DNA of 64,000 nt from the NCBI GenBank assembly GCA_009838975.1, contig VXQO01000017.1:41230-105229 (forward strand). The letters run 5' to 3'. Origin of the DNA: Gemmatimonadota bacterium (GTDB taxonomy: Bacteria > Gemmatimonadota > Gemmatimonadetes > Longimicrobiales > Gaopeijiaceae). Numbering within the stretch: the first letter of the stretch is position 1; every line of letters starts with the position of its first letter. Below, one piece after another: positions 9,979 through 20,511 of the stretch. A program made the translations under genes and the position numbers. The notes under the pieces were generated by a model. It saw only the letters and a list, made by a program, of their open reading frames with translations, did no database searches and was not told where the DNA came from.

Positions 9979-11537
9979 TTTGGCATTGCGCCGCCGATCG
10001 CCCCCGCCATGAAGACGGCGAAGCAGACCACACCGAGAAGGTCGCCGGTGCGCGTGAAGAGGGTGGTGCCGTGCCGGGGCGCTGCCGTGAGGACCGCGAC
10101 GCCCTCCACGCCGGGTTCGAGCGCGTAGGGTGCTCCCTGGCCCGCTGGAGACACCGCGAAGCTGTAGCCGGTGGCTCCGACCTGAATCACCGACACCCGG
10201 TTCTCGATCGCGCGAAGACGTCCGTGCGTCGCGTGCTGCCAATAGGCCCAGGTCGTGCGGAAGGGGCGTCCGGGGTCCAGCCAGTCGTCGTTGGAGATGA
10301 CCGCCAGCCACTCGGCCCCGCCGCGGACGAGGGTGCGCGCGGTCGCCTCGAAGGCCGAATCGTAGCAGATCATGACGCCCGTGGGGTGACCGCCCAGCAT
10401 CAGCGGACGAGGGTCGCGGCCCACGGCATACCCGCGGTTGGGAAGAGGGCGTCCGGCTGCCGGCCAGACTCCCGTGGCTTCCAGTCCCGGGACCAGGCGG
10501 GCCTTGCGGTACGGCGGCGGGGCGGGGCCGGCGGCGGGCTGGACGAAGGCGGCGTTGTACCAGAGGGTGTCCGGGCTGTCGGCGAGCGGCTCGGCGTCGA
10601 GGGCACCGATCAGGATGTCGGTCCGGAGCGCGCCGGCGGACCGGGCGAGCTCGGGGCCCGGGACCCCGAGGAAGCGTTCCGGGAAGACCGCCGCGACGAA
10701 GGGCCGGATGCCCGCCTGCTCCCGGAGCGGGTCGAGCCAGCGATCGAGGTCGCCGCCGGCGCGTCCGGGCTGTACGACCGCAACCTCCGCCAGCACGCCC
10801 GCGTTGCGCGGGGAGTCGAGGCCGGCCTGGCGGATTTGGCCTGCGAGGGCGGGAAGGGCCAGCAGGAGCGAAATGAGGGCGATGGTGCGCGGCTCTGCCC
10901 GGCGCACGGGAGATGGGCCGCGGAGGCGGCGTGACCAGGGCCCTCGCGGTACCGGCAGAGCCGCCAGGCAAGCCCCCGCCGCGACCGTCCAGAAGGTGAG
11001 GAACCGCGCCCCGAACACCTCGGCCCCGGCGGCCAGCGCCGGATGCCACGCGAGCGAGCTTCCCGCGTTGAGCCAGGCGTAGGGGACCCAGGGTACCCGC
11101 GCCGCCAGCCACTCGAAACCGGTCCAGCAGGCGGCGAGCGCCAGCGCCAGTGGCCATCCCTTGCGGCTGTGAAGGAACGTGGCGGCGCCGCAGGCCGCAC
11201 CCGCGACGACGCCTATGAGGAGCAGGACGAGGAGGTAGGTGGGGACCGCCAGCGGCGTTCGCCATGAGAGCGACGGCACCATCCAGTAGAGACCGATCCC
11301 ATGCGCGACGGCGGCTGCCGTGAAGCCCTGTGCGAAGGGGGCAAGGGGGGGCGCCGAGACGTCGCGCGCGGTGAGGGAGAGGGACGCCGCGAGCGGGGCG
11401 AAGGCCAGGAAGGGGACGACGGGGCCTCCGTGCGGGGAGAAGGTGGCGCCGATCGCGAGGCCGGACGCGGCAGCGAGCAACAGTGCGGTGGGCGCGGTGC
11501 TCCCGGACGGCGGGCCCGCGGCGCCCGGCGGCGACAT
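9954..11537 (-). CDS. lnt: Apolipoprotein N-acyltransferase
   Basis: polytopic N-term, WMVPSLSWRTPL, FEWLAARVPWVPYAWLN, nitrilase domain GVMICYDSAFEATARTLVRGGAEWLAVISNDDWL. Confidence 0.94.
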   Translation of the reverse strand: MSPPGAAGPPSGSTAPTALLLAAASGLAIGATFSPHGGPVVPFLAFAPLAASLSLTARDVSAPPLAPFAQGFTAAAVAHGIGLYWMVPSLSWRTPLAVPTYLLVLLLIGVVAGAACGAATFLHSRKGWPLALALAACWTGFEWLAARVPWVPYAWLNAGSSLAWHPALAAGAEVFGARFLTFWTVAAGACLAALPVPRGPWSRRLRGPSPVRRAEPRTIALISLLLALPALAGQIRQAGLDSPRNAGVLAEVAVVQPGRAGGDLDRWLDPLREQAGIRPFVAAVFPERFLGVPGPELARSAGALRTDILIGALDAEPLADSPDTLWYNAAFVQPAAGPAPPPYRKARLVPGLEATGVWPAAGRPLPNRGYAVGRDPRPLMLGGHPTGVMICYDSAFEATARTLVRGGAEWLAVISNDDWLDPGRPFRTTWAYWQHATHGRLRAIENRVSVIQVGATGYSFAVSPAGQGAPYALEPGVEGVAVLTAAPRHGTTLFTRTGDLLGVVCFAVFMAGAIGGAMPNVMLKLHL

Positions 11538-12559
11538 CAGGAGAGCTTGACCTCGCGACCCTCGTGCGCCGACTCGTAGGCGGCTTCGATGAGCGTCATC
11601 AGCCCGATCTGGTCGGCAGGAGGCTTCGCGGCGGCGGTCCCCCCGACGACCCGCACGAATTCGTCCAGCAGGCGGCGGTAGCCGTTGGTGAAGTGGTCCT
11701 CGCCGCCGCGCGGGATGGGCTGGCGGGGGGTGATGTCAACCGTGCGCCCCCCGATCTGCTTGTAGATAGAGAGGGGCGACAGGCGCGCGCTGCCCTCCGA
11801 GCCGAGCACCCAGAGCCGGTGACGGTCCTCGGGGGCATGCAGGCGCCAGCTCGCCGTGAGCGTCACGGCCACCCCGTCACGCGTGACCGCATGGACGTGC
11901 GCCTCCTCCTCCACGTCGAAGCCGTCGCCCCGGGTGGTGGCGGCCACCCGGTCCATCTCCGGGTAGCCGAGCACCCAGAGCGCGAGATCCAGCGCCGGCA
12001 CCCCCAGGTCCATCAGCGCGCCGCCTCCCGATTCCAGCGCACGCCGCCGCCATCCCGTCCGCGGACGTCGCACGGCGCGGTTGAGCCAGGTCACCCTCGC
12101 GGTGCCGATCTCGCCCAGCGCCCCCTCGGCGACCGCGGAGCGCAACGCCCGTACATTGGCCTGATAGCGGTGCGACAGCCCCGGCACGACGCCCTTGCCC
12201 GTCGCCCGGGCGGCCTCCAACAGGTGGCGTGCCCCGCCGGGCGACAGCGCCAGCGGACGCTCGACCAGCACGTGCTTGCCCGCTTCGAGGCAGGCCGCCG
12301 CAAAGCTCTCGTGAAGGAAACTGGGTGCGCAGATCACCACGCCCTCGATCTCCTCCGCGGCGATCAGCTCGTCGTCGGTCAGTACTCGCGGCACGCCGAA
12401 GCGCTCGGCCACGGCCTGTCCCTTGACCGCATCCAGGTCCGAAATCGCGGTTACCTCGACGTCGGCTCGCTCGCTGAGGATCGGCAGGTGCAGCAACTGG
12501 CTCGTCACCCCCGTCCCGATCACGCCGATCCGCACCCGCCGCGGTCCGCTCTCAGGCAT
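11537..12559 (-). CDS. Gfo/Idh/MocA family oxidoreductase
   Basis: VRIGVIGTGVTSQLLHLPIL...GVVICAPSFLHESFAAACLEAGKHVLVERPLAL. Confidence 0.92.
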   Translation of the reverse strand: MPESGPRRVRIGVIGTGVTSQLLHLPILSERADVEVTAISDLDAVKGQAVAERFGVPRVLTDDELIAAEEIEGVVICAPSFLHESFAAACLEAGKHVLVERPLALSPGGARHLLEAARATGKGVVPGLSHRYQANVRALRSAVAEGALGEIGTARVTWLNRAVRRPRTGWRRRALESGGGALMDLGVPALDLALWVLGYPEMDRVAATTRGDGFDVEEEAHVHAVTRDGVAVTLTASWRLHAPEDRHRLWVLGSEGSARLSPLSIYKQIGGRTVDITPRQPIPRGGEDHFTNGYRRLLDEFVRVVGGTAAAKPPADQIGLMTLIEAAYESAHEGREVKLS

Positions 12560-14006
12560 CGATCACCCTCCCGAACAGGTCGTAGTCTCCCGCCTCCTCG
12601 ATCTCCACCTCGACGATATCGCCGGGGCGCGCCGCACCGGCAGAGGCAAGCAGCGTCTGTCCGTCCACCTCGATCGCCTGTCCCTGGGTGCGCCCGACCC
12701 CTTCGTGGCCGGCCTCGCCAGGCGTGAGTTCGTCGACCAGCAGCTGCGTCCGCGTCCCCACGCGCGCCAGGTTCGATTCGAGCGAAAGGTCCCGCTGATG
12801 CTCCATCACCATCTCCAGCCGCTCGGCCTTGAGCTGGTCGGGCACCTGGTCGGGCATGGCCGCGGCCGCCGTGCCCTCCTCGATCGAGTAGGCGAAGGCG
12901 CCGACCCGGTCGAAGCGGATTTCCTCGAGAAAATCCATCATGATGCGCACGTCGTCGTTGGTCTCGCCCGGAAAACCGACGATGACGGTGGTGCGCAGGG
13001 TGAGGTCGTCGATCTCGTCCCGTAGCCAGCGGACGCGCTCGCGCACCGTGGCCTGTCGCTCGGGACGCCGCATGCGCGCCAGGACCGCGTCGCTTCCGTG
13101 TTGCAGCGGCATGTCCAGGTAGGGAAGGAGACGCGGTTCGCGCGCGATCAGCCGGACCAGCCGCGGCGTGATCCCGGACGGGTACATGTAGAGCAGCCGG
13201 TACCAGTCCACCTCCGTGCCTTCCACGAGCGCCTCCAGGAGATCGTGGAGCAGCGGCGCGGAGCGGTCGCGGCGTCTGAGGTCGCGGCCGTACCAGGTGG
13301 TGTCCTGCGACACCAGGTTGAGCTCGCGCACCCCCTGCTCGCCAAGTTCGCGGGCCTCGGCCACCAGCGCGTGCAGGTCCGCCGAGCGGTGCAGGCCGCG
13401 CATGTGCGGGATGGCACAGAAGGCGCAGCGATGGTCGCACCCCTCGCTCACCTTGAGGTAGGAGACGTGCGGCGTTTCCGAGGTCAGGATGCGCAGCGGC
13501 CGCTCCATGTTCGGCACGAACGTCTCACCGACCAGCCCCCGGGCGCGCAGCTCAGGAACCAGGCGCGCCATCTCGGCGATGCCGAGGAAGAGATCCACCT
13601 CGGGAATCTCCTCTTCCATCTCGGCCCCGTAGCGCTGCACCATGCAACCGACCGCCACCACCGCCCTCACCCGGCCGCGGGCCTTGAGTTCGCACGCGCC
13701 CAGGATCGTGTCGATGGACTGTTCCTTGGCCGCGTCGATGAAGCCGCAGGTGTTCACCACCACCACTTCCGCGTCCTCCACCTCGCTGGTCACCCTCGCG
13801 CCCGACGCCACCAGTGCGGCCATCATGTGCTCGGAATCGACGGTGTTCTTGTCGCACCCCAGGGTCACCAGGCCGAGGCGCGGTCCGTCCTCGGGACCGA
13901 TCGCGAAGGAGCGCGGGTCGACCGCGCGTACGTCCGGGCGCACGTCCGGCCTCACCGGCCCCGCACTCACCGGAAAGACGGGGAGATCCCTCGTCCGGAG
14001 CCTCAT
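12552..14006 (-). CDS. rimO: Ribosomal protein S12 methylthiotransferase
   Basis: VTLGCDKNTVDSEHM...VVNTCGFIDAAKEQSIDTIL...SEGCDHRCAFCAIPHMRG...TRAM-like C-term. Confidence 0.95.
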   Translation of the reverse strand: MRLRTRDLPVFPVSAGPVRPDVRPDVRAVDPRSFAIGPEDGPRLGLVTLGCDKNTVDSEHMMAALVASGARVTSEVEDAEVVVVNTCGFIDAAKEQSIDTILGACELKARGRVRAVVAVGCMVQRYGAEMEEEIPEVDLFLGIAEMARLVPELRARGLVGETFVPNMERPLRILTSETPHVSYLKVSEGCDHRCAFCAIPHMRGLHRSADLHALVAEARELGEQGVRELNLVSQDTTWYGRDLRRRDRSAPLLHDLLEALVEGTEVDWYRLLYMYPSGITPRLVRLIAREPRLLPYLDMPLQHGSDAVLARMRRPERQATVRERVRWLRDEIDDLTLRTTVIVGFPGETNDDVRIMMDFLEEIRFDRVGAFAYSIEEGTAAAAMPDQVPDQLKAERLEMVMEHQRDLSLESNLARVGTRTQLLVDELTPGEAGHEGVGRTQGQAIEVDGQTLLASAGAARPGDIVEVEIEEAGDYDLFGRVIDA

Positions 14007-14734
14007 TACAGCCTCATCGGAGTGCGGGCAGGCCCTCGGTCGCCCGATCCTCCCCCGCCCCGGATCCGCGCCCCTTCCGGAACCTCGAACACGAAAGTTC
14101 CGGGATCGATCGACGGTGACAGGTCCAGGCCGTGCAGCGTGACGGTGCGCACGTTCCCGCTCTGTTCCTGGATTTCGAGCCGCCGGATCACATGACTCCC
14201 GGTATCCACCCACAGGCGTGCCCTGTCGTAGGCCGCTCCCGCTCGCGGCGTCAGCGTCACGACCCGGCACTCGCGTCCGCCGACCACCTCGATCCCCCCC
14301 TCTTCGGCGTCGTACTTGACGCCCGGATCCTCGAGCAGCTCGCGAAAGAAGTCCCGGCTCGCCGGCGCGTCCGACACCGGGTACCGATTCACCTGCACAT
14401 CGTCGAGGCTCGGGTAGTAGACCCAGAAGAACTCCCCGTCCGAAATCACCATGTCGCCGTCCGGGTCCGAGAAGCGCATGGAGAACAGGTTGGGACGCTG
14501 CTGGCACACCCGCCCGGCGCTTTGAATGGTCCGGCGCGTGAGCCGCACCTCGATCGCCTGCTCGAAGTCGGCGCACATCGCAGCCACGTCGCGGTACAGC
14601 TCGGCCGCCGCCTCGATCGCCTGAACCGACTCCTGGGCCGTTCCCACCGCCACGGACGCCGGCAGGCCAAGGGCTGCCCAGGCTGCCGCAGAGGCCACCA
14701 GCGGACTCCGCCGGCCCCGCATCAAACCGGGCAT
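14006..14734 (-). CDS. lolA: Outer membrane lipoprotein carrier protein LolA-like
   Basis: signal peptide; ADFEQAIEVRLTRRTIQSAGRVCQQRPNLFSMRFSDPDGDMVISDGEFFWVYYPSLDDVQVNRY. Confidence 0.75.
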   Translation of the reverse strand: MPGLMRGRRSPLVASAAAWAALGLPASVAVGTAQESVQAIEAAAELYRDVAAMCADFEQAIEVRLTRRTIQSAGRVCQQRPNLFSMRFSDPDGDMVISDGEFFWVYYPSLDDVQVNRYPVSDAPASRDFFRELLEDPGVKYDAEEGGIEVVGGRECRVVTLTPRAGAAYDRARLWVDTGSHVIRRLEIQEQSGNVRTVTLHGLDLSPSIDPGTFVFEVPEGARIRGGGGSGDRGPARTPMRL

Positions 14735-17244
14735 ACCTCGTCCAGTCCCTGATGGTCCAGAAGTACCTCGCGGGGCTTCGACCCGTCCGGCGGACCCAGA
14801 ACCCCCGCGTCGTGCAGCTGATCGACGATCCTGGCCGCCCTCCCGTACCCGATCCGTAGCCGGCGCTGCAACAGCGACGTGGAGCCGACCCCCTGCTGAA
14901 TGCACGCCTCGGCCGCCTCGCGGAAAAGCTCGTCCCAGTCGCCCCATCCCCTGCCCTCCTCTCCCCCGTCGCCGTCGCCCTCCTTCGCCTTCAGCTCTTC
15001 CAGAATGTCGCTCTCGTCGGACTTCACCCGCGCCTTGAGCGCCTCCATGGTGTCGGCCTGCGCGCGATACCAAGCCATGAGCGCCTCGGTCTCTTCGGTC
15101 GAGATGAACGCTCCCTGCATCCGCACCGGCTCGCTGCGGCCAGGTGGCAGGAACAGCATGTCTCCGTAGCCGAGGAGCGAGTCCGCCCCATTCTGGTCAA
15201 GGATGGTCCTCGAATCGGTCTTCGAGGCGACTCTGAAGGCGATCCTGCAGGGAAAGTTCGCCTTGATCAGCCCGGTGATGACATTCACGCTTGGCCTCTG
15301 TGTCGCGACAAGCAGGTGTATCCCGATCGCGCGAGCCTTCTGCGCCAGCTGGGTCAGCGGCTTCTCCACCTCTGCCTGCACCGTCATCATCAGGTCCGCC
15401 AGCTCGTCCACCACCACGACGATCCAGGGCAGCACACCGGCCTTGTAGCGCCACCGGTCCTCGTCCTCGTCGGGACCGTCCGGCTCGGGCAGGCTGAGTT
15501 CGACCCCCTGCTCCACGCGGTCGTTGAACTCCCCGAGCGACCGCACCCCGTTGGCGCTGAGCAGCAGGTAGCGGCGTTCCATCTCCATGACTGCCCACTT
15601 CAGAGCGCCTGCGGCCTCCTTCGGGTCCGTGACCACCGCATGGCGCAGGTGGGGCAGGTCCGCATAGGCCGACAGCTCGACCATCTTCGGATCGATGAGC
15701 AGGAGGCGAAGCCTGTCCGGTCCGTGCCTGTAAACGAGACTCGTGATGATCGTGTTCAGGCAGACCGATTTGCCCGAGCCCGTCGCCCCCGCAATCAGCG
15801 CGTGCGGCATCTTCGCGAGGTCGGCCACGTAGGCATCGCCGGTGAGATCCTTGCCCATTCCCAGCGGCAACGCCCCGCGCGAACGCGCAAAGGCCGGCGT
15901 CTCCAGAATCTCGCGCAGCCGCACGATCTCGGGACGCGGGTTGGGGATCTCGACGCCGATGGCTCCCTTGCCGGGTATGGGCGCGACGATCCTGACGCTC
16001 TTCGCCCTCATCGCCAGCGCCAGGTCGGCATCCAGGTTGGCGATCCTGTTGACCTTCACTCCCGGCTCGGGCACCACCTCGTACTGCGTGACCGCGGGGC
16101 CCGTTGTGCGCCCCGCCATCCTGCATCTGATGTTGAACGTCTCCAGCGTGTTGACGAGAACCCGCCCCAGCCTGTCGAGCTCCTTCTCCATGCCGAAGCG
16201 GTTCTCGTGGGCGGGCGCCGTCAGGATGCTGAAGGGCGGACAGGGGTAGTCGGCCGGCCGACCCGCTCCGGCGGGCGTCGGAGGGGCCAAGGGATCGGCG
16301 GTTGCGGCGCTCGCAGCACCTTTCGCACCGCGCGACGCGGCCGCTTCCGGGGCGCTGCCGGTGTCCCGGTCCCCAACGGCCTGTTCGGACCCGGAGTCCG
16401 GGGCCACGCCCCCGTCTCGTGCATCTCCCCGTTCCGGACCGCCATCCCCCTCGTCCGGCCCTCCCCGTTCGCCCCTGGCCAATACTCCTCCGAAGGGGCG
16501 TTTGCGCGCCCTGGTTCGCTCTTCCGCCGCTCGCTGTCCGGCATCCTTCCTGGCCCGAGCCGCGCTCCTCCGCTCCGCGCGCCGACCCCACCAGTCCCGG
16601 GCGAGGCTTCCGCTGCGGCGCAGCCTCCGCCCCATCCCGCGCGATGCGGCTCCCAGCGCCAGCGTCGGTGGCGACAGCGGGTTGAAGCGGAACGCCGCGA
16701 TCGAGGTCAGTGCGACCGCCGTCACGAACAGCACCCATGCTCCCAGCCACCCGGTAGCGCGCTGCAGCGGTTCCCCGAGAAACTCGCCGACAAAACCGGT
16801 AACGGTCTCACTGCCCCCGGAGAGGAGCCCCCCCAGCGGGAGCAACAGCACGAGCGAGCCCGCGAGGATCCACAGTGTGCGCCGGGCCGGCCGCGACCAC
16901 CATCCCCCGATCGACGCCGCGCCCGCCACCAGTCCCAGCGGCACGGCGGCGGACCCTAGCCCAAGCCAGGTCAACAGGAACCGATCGATGATGTCGCCGG
17001 CTTCCCCTACCGGGTTGGCGGTCGGAAAGAACTCCGCAACCCGGGGCCCCAGCCGGTCCAGCGGGAAGAGGGCGGCGGCGATCAGAAACGCGAGGACGAC
17101 TACGAGAAAGGCCAGTGTGCGACCGATGTCTCCCCTTCGGTCGGGGGAAGCAGCGTCCCGGGACGGCTTCCTCGCGGCATTCCCGGCTTGAGCCGGACGA
17201 CCCGTTCCGCCCCCTTTTCCGCCGCGTCCCGGGAACCTTACCAC
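14722..17244 (-). CDS. ftsK: DNA translocase FtsK/SpoIIIE
   Basis: ALIAGATGSGKSVCLNTIITSLVYRHGPDRLRLLLIDPKMVELSAYADLPHL; C-term winged helix (gamma) LLQRRLRIGYGRAARIVDQLHDAGVLGPPDGSKPREVL. Confidence 0.96.
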   Translation of the reverse strand: MVRFPGRGGKGGGTGRPAQAGNAARKPSRDAASPDRRGDIGRTLAFLVVVLAFLIAAALFPLDRLGPRVAEFFPTANPVGEAGDIIDRFLLTWLGLGSAAVPLGLVAGAASIGGWWSRPARRTLWILAGSLVLLLPLGGLLSGGSETVTGFVGEFLGEPLQRATGWLGAWVLFVTAVALTSIAAFRFNPLSPPTLALGAASRGMGRRLRRSGSLARDWWGRRAERRSAARARKDAGQRAAEERTRARKRPFGGVLARGERGGPDEGDGGPERGDARDGGVAPDSGSEQAVGDRDTGSAPEAAASRGAKGAASAATADPLAPPTPAGAGRPADYPCPPFSILTAPAHENRFGMEKELDRLGRVLVNTLETFNIRCRMAGRTTGPAVTQYEVVPEPGVKVNRIANLDADLALAMRAKSVRIVAPIPGKGAIGVEIPNPRPEIVRLREILETPAFARSRGALPLGMGKDLTGDAYVADLAKMPHALIAGATGSGKSVCLNTIITSLVYRHGPDRLRLLLIDPKMVELSAYADLPHLRHAVVTDPKEAAGALKWAVMEMERRYLLLSANGVRSLGEFNDRVEQGVELSLPEPDGPDEDEDRWRYKAGVLPWIVVVVDELADLMMTVQAEVEKPLTQLAQKARAIGIHLLVATQRPSVNVITGLIKANFPCRIAFRVASKTDSRTILDQNGADSLLGYGDMLFLPPGRSEPVRMQGAFISTEETEALMAWYRAQADTMEALKARVKSDESDILEELKAKEGDGDGGEEGRGWGDWDELFREAAEACIQQGVGSTSLLQRRLRIGYGRAARIVDQLHDAGVLGPPDGSKPREVLLDHQGLDEVCPV

Positions 17245-17251
17245 GGGTGCC

Positions 17252-17974
17252 TCAGGGAGACGGGACGGTGATGATTCTATCTCGCATCATGGGTACAATC
17301 TTATGCCTGTCGGCGCTGGCGCACAGTGCCAGATCACCTCCCAACCCCACTTCGACCAGCGCCCGGCCGGCCTCCGTCCGCGCCAGCATCTCCGCCGACA
17401 CTTCGTGAATGCCTGCGAGATCCACCGCTGCCCGCGCCCTTTCGTCGATCACAACGGGCCCGGCGACCCCGTCCAGAACCCTCCGCAACAGGTGGCCGGC
17501 GCACACCGTATCGTCCATCGCGAAACGGCCCGCCTTGCCCGCGCAGATCACCACTACCGCTCGGTCGCCCAGAACCGCATCCGCCACCGCACCCAGATTC
17601 ATGAAGGAAGTGGGGAGGATCCGTTCCGCCTGCTGCGCTGCCGCGAGAGCCTTCGTGCCGTTCGTCGTGGTCATCACCAGGCGCCTGCCGCCGACGGCCC
17701 CAGCCGTAAACTCGGCCGGCGAATTGCCCAGATCGAAGCCCTCGATCCGGAGCCCTTGACGCTCGCCGCACAGCAGCACCCGATCACCGTCGGCGGCATC
17801 GCGCAACCGTACCGCCTCCTCGACGGAAACGGCCGGAAGGATGGCTTCGGCGCCGTTGGCCATGGCCTCGACAATGCAGGAGGTGGCGCGCACCACGTCG
17901 ATCACGATCGCGCTCGCGCCCTCGATGTCGTCAGCGCGCACTTCGGCCGGGGTGAAGCACACACGGAGTCTCAT
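17252..17974 (-). CDS. comB: 2-phosphosulfolactate phosphatase family protein
   Basis: VIDVVRATSCIVEAMANGAEAILPA...GERQGLRIEGFDLGNSPAEFTAGAVGGRRLVMTTTNGTKAL. Confidence 0.88.
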   Translation of the reverse strand: MRLRVCFTPAEVRADDIEGASAIVIDVVRATSCIVEAMANGAEAILPAVSVEEAVRLRDAADGDRVLLCGERQGLRIEGFDLGNSPAEFTAGAVGGRRLVMTTTNGTKALAAAQQAERILPTSFMNLGAVADAVLGDRAVVVICAGKAGRFAMDDTVCAGHLLRRVLDGVAGPVVIDERARAAVDLAGIHEVSAEMLARTEAGRALVEVGLGGDLALCASADRHKIVPMMRDRIITVPSP

Positions 17975-17984
17975 GGGCGCTGCC

Positions 17985-19346
17985 TCAACCGACGCGAGCG
18001 CGCCGTCTGTCCTGAAAGCGCTGTACGAAGCTCGTATCCACCTCGCCCGAGCGGAATTCCTCGTCGCGCGTGATCTGGGCCAGGTAATCGATCGTGGTGG
18101 ATACGCCCTCGACTACAAACGATTCGAGGGCCTCGCGTCCCCTCACGACCGCCTCTTCCCGCGTGTTGCCCCAGACGACCAGCTTGGCAAGGAGCGAGTC
18201 GTAGAAGGGGGGCACTCTGTACCCCGAGTAGACGTGGGTATCGACGCGCACGCCCGGGCCGCCCGGCTGGTGAAACGTCGTGATCAGCCCCGGCGACGGT
18301 GCAAAGTTGCGCGACGGATCCTCGGCGTTGATCCGGAACTCGATGGCGTGGCCGCGGTGTTCCTGCTCCCCGGGCGGAAATGAGAGCGGCTCCCCGGCGG
18401 CCACCCGGATCTGCTCCTTGACCAGGTCCAGGCCCGTCGTGGCCTCGGTAACCGGATGTTCGACCTGGATGCGGGTGTTCATCTCGATGAAGAAGAACTC
18501 GCCGGAACGGTCCAGGAGGAATTCGACGGTGCCGGCACCCTCGTAGCCGATGGCTTCGGCGGCCTTCACCGCAGCCTCACCCATGCGATTGCGCAGCTCG
18601 GGGGTGAGCGCCGGCGAGGGAGACTCTTCCACCAGCTTCTGGTGTCGGCGCTGGATCGAGCAATCGCGCTCGCCGAGGTGCACCACGCGCCCGTGGGTGT
18701 CGCCGAAGACCTGGAACTCGACATGCCGGGGCCGCTCGACGCAGCGCTCCAGGTACATGCCACCGTAACCGAAGGCCGCCTCGGCCTCGGCCCGCGCCGC
18801 CGCGAAGTTGCGGCGGAACGATCCGTCGTAGCCGGCGATGCGCATCCCCTTCCCGCCCCCGCCTGCCGCCGCCTTGATCATGATCGGGAACCCGATCTCC
18901 CGGGCGATGGAAAGAGCCTCGCCTTCGTCCTCCACGATTCCGTCCGATCCAGGGACCACCGGCACGCCCGCGGCGCGCATCGTTTCGCGGGCCACGGCCT
19001 TGTCGCCCATGGAACGGATCTGGTCGGGCGTCGGTCCCACGAACACCAGATCGGAGCGCCGGCAGATCTCGGCGAATTCGGCGTTCTCCGCGAGGAAACC
19101 GTAGCCGGGGTGAACCGCCTCCGCCCCGGTGATCTCGGCCGCTGCGACGATGCGCGTCACCTTCAGGTAGGACTGGGCCGGGCGAGCCGGACCGATGCAC
19201 ACGGCTTCGTCCGCGAACCGCACGTGGAGCGACTCCTGGTCGGCTTCCGAATGGACCGCGACCGTGGCGATGTCGAGTTCGCGGCACGCACGCACGATGC
19301 GGAGCGCGATCTCCCCGCGGTTTGCGATCAGGAGTTTTGTGAACAT
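17985..19346 (-). CDS. accC: Acetyl-CoA carboxylase biotin carboxylase subunit
   Basis: [36 protein letters not shown]...[13 protein letters not shown]. Confidence 0.97.
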   Translation of the reverse strand: MFTKLLIANRGEIALRIVRACRELDIATVAVHSEADQESLHVRFADEAVCIGPARPAQSYLKVTRIVAAAEITGAEAVHPGYGFLAENAEFAEICRRSDLVFVGPTPDQIRSMGDKAVARETMRAAGVPVVPGSDGIVEDEGEALSIAREIGFPIMIKAAAGGGGKGMRIAGYDGSFRRNFAAARAEAEAAFGYGGMYLERCVERPRHVEFQVFGDTHGRVVHLGERDCSIQRRHQKLVEESPSPALTPELRNRMGEAAVKAAEAIGYEGAGTVEFLLDRSGEFFFIEMNTRIQVEHPVTEATTGLDLVKEQIRVAAGEPLSFPPGEQEHRGHAIEFRINAEDPSRNFAPSPGLITTFHQPGGPGVRVDTHVYSGYRVPPFYDSLLAKLVVWGNTREEAVVRGREALESFVVEGVSTTIDYLAQITRDEEFRSGEVDTSFVQRFQDRRRARVG

Positions 19347-19417
19347 GCCCTTCGTCGAGCCTCGCCGGCCCGGCGCCTCACCCCCCCTGGTGCCACGCGG
19401 AGATTATCCAAGGGCTG

Positions 19418-19906
19418 CTACGCGGGATCGACGCGGAAGAGAAGCTGCCCGTAGTCGACCGGCTCGGCGTTGTCGGCACAGATCTCGACGATCCGCCCTG
19501 CCACTTCACACTCCAGTTCGTTCATCAGCTTCATCGCCTCGATGACGCACAGAACGTCGCCCGCCGCGACGGACGTCCCGACCTCCACGTACGGTTCCGC
19601 CTCCGGTGACGGCGCCCGGTAGAAGGTGCCGACCATCGGCGAAGTGACCTCCACCAGATTGGCGGCGGGCGGCTCGGGTGCCGAAGCGGACTGCGGGGGC
19701 GACACCGGTTCGGAGCCCGGCGAAGGGGCGGATTGAGCCGCCTCCGCGGGAAGGGAGGCAACCCCCGGAAACGTCTGCGGAACCGCGACGCCGCTGGGAG
19801 ACTTGGCCAGCCGAATCCGGGTCGCTCCCCGTTCGATCTCAAGGCTGTCCAGCGACGATTCGTCCACGAGGCGGACCAGCGCCTGTAGAAGCTCGATGTC
19901 GATCAT
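19418..19906 (-). CDS. accB: Biotin carboxyl carrier protein of acetyl-CoA carboxylase
   Basis: SPMVGTFYRAPSPEAEPYVEVGTSVAAGDVLCVIEAMKLMNELECEV. Confidence 0.95.
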   Translation of the reverse strand: MIDIELLQALVRLVDESSLDSLEIERGATRIRLAKSPSGVAVPQTFPGVASLPAEAAQSAPSPGSEPVSPPQSASAPEPPAANLVEVTSPMVGTFYRAPSPEAEPYVEVGTSVAAGDVLCVIEAMKLMNELECEVAGRIVEICADNAEPVDYGQLLFRVDPA

Positions 19907-20469
19907 CCGCTCACCCGTGTCAGGTATTTATCCTCACGCCGATCGATCCTGAGCCGATCCCCGACCTCTACGAAAAGCGGAACCTGCACCACCGCCCCGG
20001 TTTCGAGCCTGGCCGGCTTGGTGGCGCCCTGCGCCGTGTCGCCCTTGAAGCCCGGATCGGTGTCGGTGACCTCGAGTTCCACGAAGTCCGGCAACTCCAC
20101 GCTGAGGACGTTGCCGTCATGGACCAGCCCGTGGCAGTCCATGTTCTCCTTCAGGTACTTCAACTGCTCCTCACCGAGCATGTCCCCGCTGATCGGGATC
20201 AGGTCGTAGGTCTCCTGGTCCATGAAGTGGAACAGCTCGCCATCGGTGTAGGAGTAGCTGACCGGACGCCTCTCCAGCCTGACGCTGGTCACCCGCTCGC
20301 CGGCCCGGAACGTCCTGTCCACGACCGCGCCCGAGAGCACGTTCTTGAGCTTGGTGCGCACGAAAGCCCCGCCCTTTCCGGGCTTGACATGCTGGAAGTA
20401 GGTGATGGTCCAGAGGACGTTGTCGATTTCCAGGACCATCCCGTTGCGAAAGTTTGCGGTAGTTGCCAT
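19903..20469 (-). CDS. efp: Elongation factor P
   Basis: MATTANFRNGMVLEIDNVLWTITYFQHVKPGKGGAFVRTKLKNVLSGAVVDRTFRAGERV. Confidence 0.97.
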   Translation of the reverse strand: MATTANFRNGMVLEIDNVLWTITYFQHVKPGKGGAFVRTKLKNVLSGAVVDRTFRAGERVTSVRLERRPVSYSYTDGELFHFMDQETYDLIPISGDMLGEEQLKYLKENMDCHGLVHDGNVLSVELPDFVELEVTDTDPGFKGDTAQGATKPARLETGAVVQVPLFVEVGDRLRIDRREDKYLTRVSG

Positions 20470-20511
20470 TGAGACCGGTTCCGAATCCTCGCCATCGGCG
20501 GGGCCTGGCTT

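Noticed and set aside
15316-16959. 547-aa plus-strand ORF opposite ftsK
   Set aside because: Antisense of a strongly conserved gene; no recognisable protein features.
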